Shown here: positions 57,731 to 64,000 of the stretch, piece after piece | How positions within the stretch are numbered: position 1 is the stretch's first letter | Layout of the letters: each line of letters opens with the position of its first letter | Source: Phycisphaeraceae bacterium | GTDB lineage: Bacteria; Planctomycetota; Phycisphaerae; Phycisphaerales; UBA1924 | Direction: 5' to 3' | Length of the DNA: 64,000 bases | Assembly (NCBI GenBank): GCA_023898685.1 | Contig: CP060234.1 | Coordinates: 1,488,001 to 1,552,000 of the forward strand | The notes under the pieces: generated by a model | Database searches by the model: none | The model's input: the letters and a program-made list of their open reading frames with translations, nothing else | Told to the model about the DNA's origin: nothing | Made by a program: the position numbers and the translations under genes

Positions 57731-58198
57731 TTGGCGGGCTGGGAGATTGGGGCCTTGCGTTCCTGTCTGTGGTCTGGCGCCGCGGCTTGGCGGTCTTCGG
57801 CGGGCCGTGCTCCGTCTCTCGTCGTCTCCTCAGATGCAGGGGCTCCGCCCCCGCACCCCCGCCCGGAATCGCCCGGTGGCACGGCTCGCCGAGCCGTGTT
57901 CGGCCCGCCGCCCGCCGAGTCGTCCCCTCGCTCTCCCCCATGGGGAGAGGGCCGGGGTGAGGGGCTCCATTTTCTCTCCGCCTCGTTGCTTATCCCCCCA
58001 CGCCGACACCGCCCCGCCAACACGCCTCCTTCCGGTGGCACGCCCCGCCGAGCCGTGTGCCCCCGCCGGGGCCCACCGACAACCGACCTCACCCAGAGGG
58101 GTCGCAGGGGAACCCTCCCCTGCACCGCGGCAGGAATCGTGTCGCCACCCCCGCAGCCCAGCCTTGCATCCCGGCCCGCCATCGCGCACACTCCCCCG
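57731..58198. repeat. 468-bp repeat-rich gap without a gene
   Basis: GC-rich again straight after the AT-rich gene. It holds short palindromes, for example GGTGGCACGGCTCGCCGAGC at about 57881 (shared with about 53723) and GGTGGCACGCCCCGCCGAGC at about 58033. It also holds CCCCATGGGGAGAGGGCCGG and a GGGGCTCCGCCCC block. All are common intergenic strings in planctomycetes by memory. No ORF with good codon usage was found. It may mark the edge of the inserted segment. Confidence 0.55.
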
Positions 58199-58537
58199 AT
58201 GCCCTGGTCACGCTGGCGTCCATTCCCCAACCCGCGACAGCTCGGCGTCCTCCACGCCCCGGTCGGCCCGGGCGTCTACGACCTCCGGCGGCGGTCCACC
58301 AAAAAGCCCGTCCTCTTCGGCATCGGCGCCAACGTCGCCGCACGCCTCTGCACCATCCTCCCCGAGTCGAAGGGCGGCGCCGCGGGCCGCAACAACGCGA
58401 AGAAGCGGAACTACGTCGCCCGCCACCGCAACGACATCGAGTACCGCACCCTCGCCACGAAGACGCGCGAAGAGGCCGCGGATATCGAACGCGAGATCAA
58501 GCGGACGCGCGGGCACGAGTACAGCTTCCCGACCTGA
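58199..58537 (+). CDS. GIY-YIG-like nuclease-domain protein
   Basis: A 112-residue protein with features of the GIY-YIG superfamily. PGVYDLRRRSTKKPVLFGIG has the paired GVY ... FGIG strands that correspond to GIY ... YIG, with the expected spacing. AARLCTILPESKGGAAGRNN and REEAADIEREIKRTRG would hold the helix and the later Glu. The catalytic Arg and Glu cannot be assigned with confidence. The start ATG 58199 is the first in frame before the domain. It lies 468 bp past the ATPase-TOPRIM gene; base composition is native, so the two may not belong together. A divergent GIY-YIG of unknown role is the best call. Confidence 0.5.
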   Translation: MPWSRWRPFPNPRQLGVLHAPVGPGVYDLRRRSTKKPVLFGIGANVAARLCTILPESKGGAAGRNNAKKRNYVARHRNDIEYRTLATKTREEAADIEREIKRTRGHEYSFPT

Positions 58538-58737
58538 TCGCGAGCCGGCGCGCCGTCCGACGACACCTCGCCCCGGACGCCGACGCCGAGTCCCCGAAGC
58601 GTTGGATCCACGCTCGCCCCCGAATCGGCAGCATCCCACCCACCAATCCGCACCCACCGACACCCTCTGTGCGCATCTTCCCGGCATCCCGCGACTTCCC
58701 GCTTGGAATCCGGCCCCCGCGCGGTACCGTCGCCCGC

Positions 58738-59142
58738 ATGGCACAACCGAATCACGACAACGCGACCGAAGCGAAGCTCACCGCCGCCATCCGCGACGCG
58801 ATCACCAGGCGGGCCCGGCTGTGGGTCACGTTCAACAACTTCCGCCGCCTGATCGAGCCCTACCGCCTCTGGCGTCAGCCCGACGGGACGTATCTGCTCG
58901 AGTCGCACCAGAACGCCGGCGGCAGCGGCTGGGGCGACATGCACGCCGAGGGCTTCACCCCCAGCCCACTGGGCGGCTACGAGGCCTGGATCAACATGCC
59001 GCTCGAGAAGATCGGATCGATCGCGCCCGCGGGCGGGCCGTTCACGCCGCGGGACGACTACAACCCCGATCCGGTCCGTGTGTTGGGCGAGGTGATCGAG
59101 CAGGTGCAGATCCCGGCGGCCACGGCGTCGCCCGGCGGGTGA
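58738..59142 (+). CDS. Small WYL-like domain protein
   Basis: A 134-residue protein. LWVTFNNFRRLIEPYRLWRQ and GGYEAWINMPLEKIGSIAPA resemble the strands of WYL-like ligand-binding domains found in small planctomycete proteins and in some defence-linked regulators. No helix-turn-helix is fused, so it may act with a partner or as a stand-alone sensor. It begins MAQPNHDNATEAKLTAAIRD. The ATG at 58738 is the natural start. It is followed by a terminator that faces the opposite strand. The WYL assignment is by pattern only. Confidence 0.45.
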   Translation: MAQPNHDNATEAKLTAAIRDAITRRARLWVTFNNFRRLIEPYRLWRQPDGTYLLESHQNAGGSGWGDMHAEGFTPSPLGGYEAWINMPLEKIGSIAPAGGPFTPRDDYNPDPVRVLGEVIEQVQIPAATASPGG

Positions 59143-59157
59143 GCCAAGCGGGGCGCA

Positions 59158-59193
59158 AAGAAAACGGCCCGGGCTGCAAGAGTCCCGGGCCGT
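59158..59193 (-). terminator. Rho-independent terminator of the haloperoxidase-like gene
   Basis: On the minus strand ACGGCCCGGG and CCCGGGCCGT form a 10-bp stem with a 10-nt loop (ACTCTTGCAG), followed by TTTCTTTG. It lies 22 bp past the stop. Confidence 0.92.
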
Positions 59194-59214
59194 GAGAGAT
59201 TGGCGAGGCTCAGA

Positions 59215-61347
59215 TTACGGGCAGCCGGCCATGAACGCCTGGATGAACGCGACGAGGTCGGCGAGGTCGTAGGTCTCGACCGGGTCGGCGAGGTCGGCCA
59301 CCGGGTCCTGGGCCTGGAAGGCCTGCACGAACGCCACGATGTCGGCGAGGTCGAGCAGCGTGTCGCCGTTTACGTCGGCCAGGCAGTCGGCGTTGCCGTG
59401 GAAGTACTGCACGCCTTTGCGGAACGAGTCCTCCTCCACCGCGAAGCCCATCTGGCGGCCCGGCAGGTCGTCGCAGGGCGGGTGGATGCCGCCCCAGATC
59501 CGGCTGAGCGAGCACTGGTCCGAAGCGTCGCGGTAGGTGGCCCACTGGAGCGTGATGTCCTCGGTCGGGCCGTCCTCGAAGACGAGGAACTCGTTTTGCG
59601 GGCAGAAGAACTCACCCACGCCGCCGGGGAAGAACGCGTCGCCGGTCAGATCGGTCATGAGCTCCGAAGCGGCCCTCGAGTAGGTCGAGTGGCCGGACAC
59701 ATACCCCGCGAACGGCGGCGTGACGAACGAGGGACGCTGGTAGGGCCACCAGTTCTCGAGCAGGATCCAGCCCACGCCGGCCACATCGGTATCCGGGTCG
59801 AGGATGTAATCGGGCCCGCGCCAGGCCTTGACGGCGATCTTGCCCTCGTTGCCGGCGAGGTGCTCGTGCCGCTCGCCGGGGGCGGTGGATTCGGCGGTGA
59901 CGACTTCGACATAGCCCGGGTAGAGCGTCACGCCGTTGGGGTCGTAGGACGGCCCGCCCGGATCGCTCGATTGGCCGCGGTCGCCCATGTAGCGGAGCGC
60001 CGAGATGGGCCGGACGAAGTCGTACGCGCCCTTGCAGCCCCACGCGGCGATGGCGCAGTCGTGCATCGTGCCGGCCATGAGCAGGTAGGCCTTCACGTCC
60101 CACTCGAGGTCGTCGATGATCGGCCCTTCGCCGTGGAAGCGCTTCTCGAAGAGCGGGTGGTCATTGACGTAGTTGAGGATGGTGAACCAGTGCCCGGGGG
60201 GCGTTTCAGAGTTGGGGCCGTCGGCCCAGAACTCGGCGAGGATGCGGGCGTAGTCGCCGCGGTGCACGACCTGCTGCGGATAGGGCTGCCCCGTGACGGG
60301 GTTGAGATCCCACCCCATGCCGGCGTCACCGCCGTTGAAGAAGTTGTAGTAGTTCGCCCAGTCGTCGACGTCGGGCAGAGGGCTGTTGCCGAACGAATCG
60401 GGCGAGATGTCGATCAGCACTCCGTCCATCGGATCGAGCTGGCTCGACCAGACGGCGACCATCTCGTTGCCCCAGCGGTAGTAGGGGTCGCGGTCGCCAC
60501 CGATCATGGGCGGCGGGCCGGGGTCGTGGCAGACGGGATATGGGAAGCCTTCACGCGGGTGGACTGTGATGTCGGCGTCGTTGATCGCAAATCCCGGGAC
60601 GATGCCCCACTCGGGGCTCAGGAAGGTCAGCGAGCCCAGCGGGATGATGTTGCCCGACTGGTCGACGAAGAAATCGATCGCGAGCGGCTGCCAGCGGTTG
60701 GGATCGACGATGTCGGGGTTGCCCGGGAAAGCGGGGTACAGCGGATCATTCACCGGTGTGTACCACAGGTTGTCGTAGTCATTCAACTCGTTCGCGCCGT
60801 CGGACAGCCCGAACAGGATGATCGTGTTGGCGATCCGGTTGCCGAGCGCCGCGGGGGTGTCGCCGATGAGCGTGGTCACGTTCGGGTCGTACCCGAGCGA
60901 GCTCATCTGGGCTTCGATCAGCGGGATGGTGTACCCGGCGCCGACCGAAGGCGTGAACCTGTGCTTGAGGATGCGGTAGGCCGCGTAGCTGACCGCCTCA
61001 TCGCGGGCGGCCTGCACATCGGCGGCGGTCTGGCGCTCATGATGGAAGACCTGGTCGGCGTGGTCGTCGTAGGCCGCCCAGGCGTCCCACATCGCCGCCG
61101 AGGTGTGGTAGAGGTTGCGGGCATGGACGGTCGGGCGCGCCTTGTCGTGCCGGATGCCCTCGAGCAGCACCTCGTTCCACTGGCGGGCGACCGAATGGGC
61201 GGTGCCCCGCGGCGCGAGGTCGACGATCTTGCCGCTCTGATCCGTGGTGCGATACACGTACTGCCCACCGCCCGCGGACGCCAGGGTCGCGGCCGAGGCC
61301 GCCACCGTGGACGCAACGATCAAGCTCAGAGTTCGCGAAAAACTCAT
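59215..61347 (-). CDS. Vanadium haloperoxidase-like (PAP2-type) secreted protein with GC-type dockerin
   Basis: A 710-residue secreted protein. A signal peptide (MSFSRTLSLIVASTVAASAA) is followed by a helical domain. The vanadate/phosphate-binding core appears late: KGAYDFVRPISALRYMG (first Arg block), PPFAGYVSGHSTYSRAASEL (Ser-Gly-His block) and SRIWGGIHPPCDDLPGRQMG (Arg/His block). These are the vanadium-dependent haloperoxidase/PAP2 signatures. The C-terminus has a GC-type dockerin variant in two copies of ADLxDLxDxVAFxQAF (LADVNGDTLLDLADIVAF and YDLADLVAFIQAFMAGCP). No halide selectivity can be read. A strong terminator follows. A dockerin on such an enzyme points to surface display. Confidence 0.9.
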   Translation of the reverse strand: MSFSRTLSLIVASTVAASAATLASAGGGQYVYRTTDQSGKIVDLAPRGTAHSVARQWNEVLLEGIRHDKARPTVHARNLYHTSAAMWDAWAAYDDHADQVFHHERQTAADVQAARDEAVSYAAYRILKHRFTPSVGAGYTIPLIEAQMSSLGYDPNVTTLIGDTPAALGNRIANTIILFGLSDGANELNDYDNLWYTPVNDPLYPAFPGNPDIVDPNRWQPLAIDFFVDQSGNIIPLGSLTFLSPEWGIVPGFAINDADITVHPREGFPYPVCHDPGPPPMIGGDRDPYYRWGNEMVAVWSSQLDPMDGVLIDISPDSFGNSPLPDVDDWANYYNFFNGGDAGMGWDLNPVTGQPYPQQVVHRGDYARILAEFWADGPNSETPPGHWFTILNYVNDHPLFEKRFHGEGPIIDDLEWDVKAYLLMAGTMHDCAIAAWGCKGAYDFVRPISALRYMGDRGQSSDPGGPSYDPNGVTLYPGYVEVVTAESTAPGERHEHLAGNEGKIAVKAWRGPDYILDPDTDVAGVGWILLENWWPYQRPSFVTPPFAGYVSGHSTYSRAASELMTDLTGDAFFPGGVGEFFCPQNEFLVFEDGPTEDITLQWATYRDASDQCSLSRIWGGIHPPCDDLPGRQMGFAVEEDSFRKGVQYFHGNADCLADVNGDTLLDLADIVAFVQAFQAQDPVADLADPVETYDLADLVAFIQAFMAGCP

Positions 61348-61701
61348 GACACATCTCCCTGGTCTATCGGATACGGAGCTTCCCGCGAGACATCGCGGGC
61401 AGAAGGCCCACTCTCCGCACCCCCAAAGCCGCAGTCTACTTGCGCGATGTCCCTGATCCAGATTTTTCTCAGATTTGGTGGAACCACCCCGGTCCGTTTA
61501 CGCCGAAACGCCGGGGACCGGGCTGAAAACGGGGTTGGCGGCCGAGAACTGATCTGGAATCGGGAATCAGCCCATCCGGCCGCATTCCGAGTTCCAGGAG
61601 CCATAACCGCGAGCCGCTCGGCGAACTCAGCCGCGACGCGGGGACACTCCCTCAAGATGAGGGCCGCGCGGCCCGTTGCACAAGGTGGGCGGTCGGTCCG
61701 A
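61348..61701. promoter_or_regulatory. Intergenic region upstream of the haloperoxidase-like gene
   Basis: The 354 bp separate two minus-strand dockerin genes. AGGGAGATGTGTC just before the ATG contains the ribosome-binding site (AGGGAG). No terminator with a U-tract was seen for the upstream gene, and no gene, RNA or repeat was recognised. Confidence 0.3.
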
Positions 61702-64000
61702 TCAGTCGCATCCGCCCAGGAAGGCGGAGACGAAGCCCGTGAGGTCGACCAGGTCGAACAGGCCGTTGTTGTCCAGGTCGGCGTCGGGGTCGTTTGTGGT
61801 GAATGCACTGACAAACGCGAGCACGTCCTGGAGATCGAGGAGGTTGAACGGCTCGGCGAGGTCGGCGGCGCAGGCGGCGACGAGGCGGAGCTCGGTGCCG
61901 ACGGTCTGGGCGCGCCAGCGGGCGGCGCCCGAGTAGCGGGGCTCGACGTGGTCGATCGCCCCGGCGAAGCCGTTGGCGGCGGTCATGACGAGCAGCGAGT
62001 CGGCGAGGGCGGGGATGTAGCCATCGGGCGTGTCGAGCTGCACGACGCCGGCGAGCGTGGCCTGCCCGGTGATGTCGGCGCGATCGGTCGCGCCGGGGCC
62101 CAGGGTCTCGACGATGAGGCGGGCGGTGTCGTGCATGAGCAGATCGCCGTCGACGGTGAACGAGCCGATGCCGCCGACCGCGGGGGTGAAGCGGGCGTGG
62201 AGGTCGAGCAGGGGGGTTGTGAGCAGGGGTGGGGCGGTGGGGCCCCGGAGGGAGGGGACGACGACGCCGTCGATGTCGTCGATGACGCTGTTGAACCCGC
62301 CGACGCTCGTGCCGGCGTCGGCGCCGGCGGACGAGCCCTGCTCGATGCTCAGGCTGCTCTGGCCGGTCAGGTCGATGAACCCCTCGGCCTGGAGCGTCGA
62401 CGCGCCCCGCAGGTCGTAGGTGGTTCCCGCGTCGGCGTGGACGGAATCGGCTTGGATCGTGGCGTTGTTGGCATCGACCGCGCAGCCACCCATATCGATC
62501 GCGTTGGCGGTGCAGGTCGAGCCCGGGGCGAGGTTGATGCTGGTGTCGGCGGCGTTGATATCGTGGGTGGTGAGCGTGGCGCTAGGCGCGATGTTGACGT
62601 CGCAGTGGTCGAAGGCGACGGCGGGGTCGTCGCACGCGGTCGTGCCGAGGTTGGCGGTGGCGTGGTTCCAGTGGCTGACGCCGTTGACCCATGGCGTCGA
62701 CGCGCCGGACCCGCTGACCGAGGTGGGCGGTGCTTCGGGCAGGCTGCTGCCGACGGTGGTGGGCGGGTTCTCGAACTCGATCTTGCCTCCGTTGACGGCG
62801 ATCCAGTTGCCGACGATGAACGGCTCGGCGCCGCCGCCGGTGACGTTCACGGCGTCGGCGAAGTGGGCGGTCCCCTGGTCGGCGAGGACGAGGCCGGAGT
62901 TCTCGAAGCGGACCTCGACGGAGGCGAAGACGGGGCCCTCGACCCGGTAGGCGCCGGTATTGTCGAACTTCGCCCCGGTCGTGCTCGGTAGGATCTTCTT
63001 CAGTCCGCTGGAGATCGCGACGTGCCATTCGCCGGCGTTGTGGACGACCGCGTCGGAGCGGAAGACGGCGTCGTTCTGCTGGGAGACGCTGGCGGAGGCG
63101 GCGTTGGTCATCGCGGTGAGCGTGACGCTCGCGCCGAGGCTCATCGAATTGGCGTTGATGATGGTCGGCGTGACGTCGATCGTGCGGAGGATGTCGAAGT
63201 TTCCCCCGTTGACGATCTGGCCCGAGCCGGTGATGGCGGGGACATAGCAGGAGACGAGGCTCTTGGACCAGCCGACGGCGAGCGTCAGCGTGCCGTCGAC
63301 CTGCACCGCGGGCTGGAGGCCGAAGGCGGCGCCGATCTGGAGTTGGGCGTTGTCCGAGCCCTCGTCGGAGACCGAGACGTCCCCGCCGACGAGGTACTGG
63401 TCGGAGGAGTCGCCCAGCATCGCGAGGGTCGGCGAGAAGCCCAGGGTGACCTCCTCGATCTCGATGTCTCCGCCGGACCAGACGCCGCCGCCCCTGAGGC
63501 GCAGCTGCCCGCCGTTGGCGCGGATGACGCCGCCTGCGTCGAGGTCGACGGGGATCCCGACGTCGACGTCTCCACCGCCCGTGAAGTTGTTGTGCGTCAT
63601 GGCGCCGGCGATGTGCAGGCGGCCCGGGGCGAGCGAGCCCGGGGCGTTGAGCGACGCGAGGAAGGAGATCGTCGCGCCGCTCTGGATGTCGATGTGCGCG
63701 GCGGCGGTGGACGTGCCGGTGACGAGGACGGTGCCGCCAGAGGCGAGGATGTCGGAGTTGACGTTGGCTCCGGAGAGCGTGACGGCGCCGGTGGATTCGA
63801 TGCGGCCGGATCCGTTGAGCGTCGTGTTGCTGAGCAGGAGGGTCGCGGTGTTGGTGATGTCGGCGCCGAGCGTGAGCGTGTTGCGGAGCACGAGCCCGCC
63901 GCCGGAGACGTTGGCGGTGATCGGGTTGCCGGTCGAGCCGATCGTGGCGGAGCCGTAGAGGTTGATCGTGCCCCGGCCCTGGTAGGCGGTGGCGTCGTAG
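61702..64000 (-). CDS. Large repetitive secreted protein with GC-type dockerin (partial, N-terminus off the window)
   Basis: At least 765 residues are visible; the frame stays open to base 64000, so the start lies outside. The body is a low-complexity beta-helix-like repeat: LGADITNTATLLLSNTTLNG, GSGRIESTGAVTLSGANVNS and QVDGTLTLAVGWSKSLVSCY and similar stretches rich in Gly, Thr, Asn and Ala. These resemble autotransporter or filamentous haemagglutinin-like passenger domains. The C-terminus is a GC-type dockerin: CAADLAEPFNLLDLQDVLAF, then PDADLDNNGLFDLVD and FLGGCD. It is likely a surface-attached protein. No catalytic motif was found. It shares the dockerin with five other proteins in the window. 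Confidence 0.8.
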   Translation of the reverse strand, partial: YDATAYQGRGTINLYGSATIGSTGNPITANVSGGGLVLRNTLTLGADITNTATLLLSNTTLNGSGRIESTGAVTLSGANVNSDILASGGTVLVTGTSTAAAHIDIQSGATISFLASLNAPGSLAPGRLHIAGAMTHNNFTGGGDVDVGIPVDLDAGGVIRANGGQLRLRGGGVWSGGDIEIEEVTLGFSPTLAMLGDSSDQYLVGGDVSVSDEGSDNAQLQIGAAFGLQPAVQVDGTLTLAVGWSKSLVSCYVPAITGSGQIVNGGNFDILRTIDVTPTIINANSMSLGASVTLTAMTNAASASVSQQNDAVFRSDAVVHNAGEWHVAISSGLKKILPSTTGAKFDNTGAYRVEGPVFASVEVRFENSGLVLADQGTAHFADAVNVTGGGAEPFIVGNWIAVNGGKIEFENPPTTVGSSLPEAPPTSVSGSGASTPWVNGVSHWNHATANLGTTACDDPAVAFDHCDVNIAPSATLTTHDINAADTSINLAPGSTCTANAIDMGGCAVDANNATIQADSVHADAGTTYDLRGASTLQAEGFIDLTGQSSLSIEQGSSAGADAGTSVGGFNSVIDDIDGVVVPSLRGPTAPPLLTTPLLDLHARFTPAVGGIGSFTVDGDLLMHDTARLIVETLGPGATDRADITGQATLAGVVQLDTPDGYIPALADSLLVMTAANGFAGAIDHVEPRYSGAARWRAQTVGTELRLVAACAADLAEPFNLLDLQDVLAFVSAFTTNDPDADLDNNGLFDLVDLTGFVSAFLGGCD

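Noticed and set aside
55973..58537. Gabija system
   Set aside because: The ATPase-TOPRIM protein is not followed by a UvrD-like helicase; the next genes are small and unrelated.
59200..62991. A very long plus-strand open frame (over 1200 codons) opposite the two dockerin genes
   Set aside because: It is antisense to two genes with clear signal peptides, catalytic motifs and dockerins. Long open frames on the opposite strand are expected in GC-rich DNA, and the translation is low-complexity Arg/Val/Glu/Asp sequence without motifs.
1..64000. CRISPR array
   Set aside because: No regularly spaced direct repeats with unique spacers were found. The repeats present are palindromic and dispersed.
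1..64000. tRNA, rRNA or tmRNA genes
   Set aside because: I recognised no cloverleaf with conserved GTTC-type arm or rRNA block, but an automated scan would be the proper test.

Overview
The window is a GC-rich, gene-dense bacterial chromosome segment that most resembles a planctomycete of the class Phycisphaerae. Evidence: six secreted proteins carry GC-type dockerin modules (CN-x-ADLA-x-P-x-G-x-LDL-x-DV ... F-x-GC), three small membrane proteins carry C-x2-C zinc ribbons of a style common in that group, pseudopilin-like and PqaA-like proteins are present, and Gram-negative envelope genes (BamA, Skp, LpxD, LpxC, KdsD) occur. Intergenic space is filled with several families of perfect or near-perfect palindromic repeats. 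Taxonomy is inferred from gene content only.

Layout. 1-3430 (minus): LysW-dependent lysine (alpha-aminoadipate) genes lysW-lysX-lysY-lysZ, preceded by a possible Lys-rich leader peptide and a hairpin-plus-U-tract terminator that together look like an attenuator. 3521-7337 (minus): pirin, a flavodoxin-like oxidoreductase, and purE - zinc-ribbon membrane protein - purK with overlapping starts and stops. 7733-13960: a P1B-4-type metal ATPase, transketolase and DnaN. 14605-19686 (plus): bamA-skp-lpxD-lpxC, followed by an IS630-family element (19897-20949) and kdsD. 22154-36240: scpA, a PqaA-like protein, a prolyl oligopeptidase with an unusual inserted domain, nuoE, a CPBP protease, a lipoprotein/pseudopilin/unknown trio, a thioesterase, gatC-gatA and zinc-ribbon proteins. 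36464-38916: an HU-type protein with a basic tail, an EEP phosphoesterase and a 2-hydroxyacid dehydrogenase. 39050-45480: four secreted GC-dockerin proteins, including two paralogues with N-terminal dockerins. 45865-48062: rplM-rpsI and a second, diverged IS630 element. 48183-53535: PQQ-type sugar dehydrogenase, FucP-like transporter, DinB and GH99-like protein. 53632-55929: TPP riboswitch and thiC. 55973-57730: an AT-rich, probably acquired AAA ATPase-TOPRIM defence-like gene. 58199-59142: GIY-YIG-like and WYL-like small proteins. 59215-64000 (minus): a vanadium haloperoxidase-like dockerin protein and a large repetitive dockerin protein that runs off the edge.

The strongest leads are the Lys-rich leader before lysW, the roughly 95-residue domain inserted between the catalytic Asp and His of the prolyl oligopeptidase, the single-gene ATPase-TOPRIM protein in an AT-rich island, the N-terminal-dockerin/seven-Cys paralogue pair, and palindromic repeats that lie inside coding sequences (thiC, gatA) or supply stop codons (fucP-like, dinB, GH99-like).
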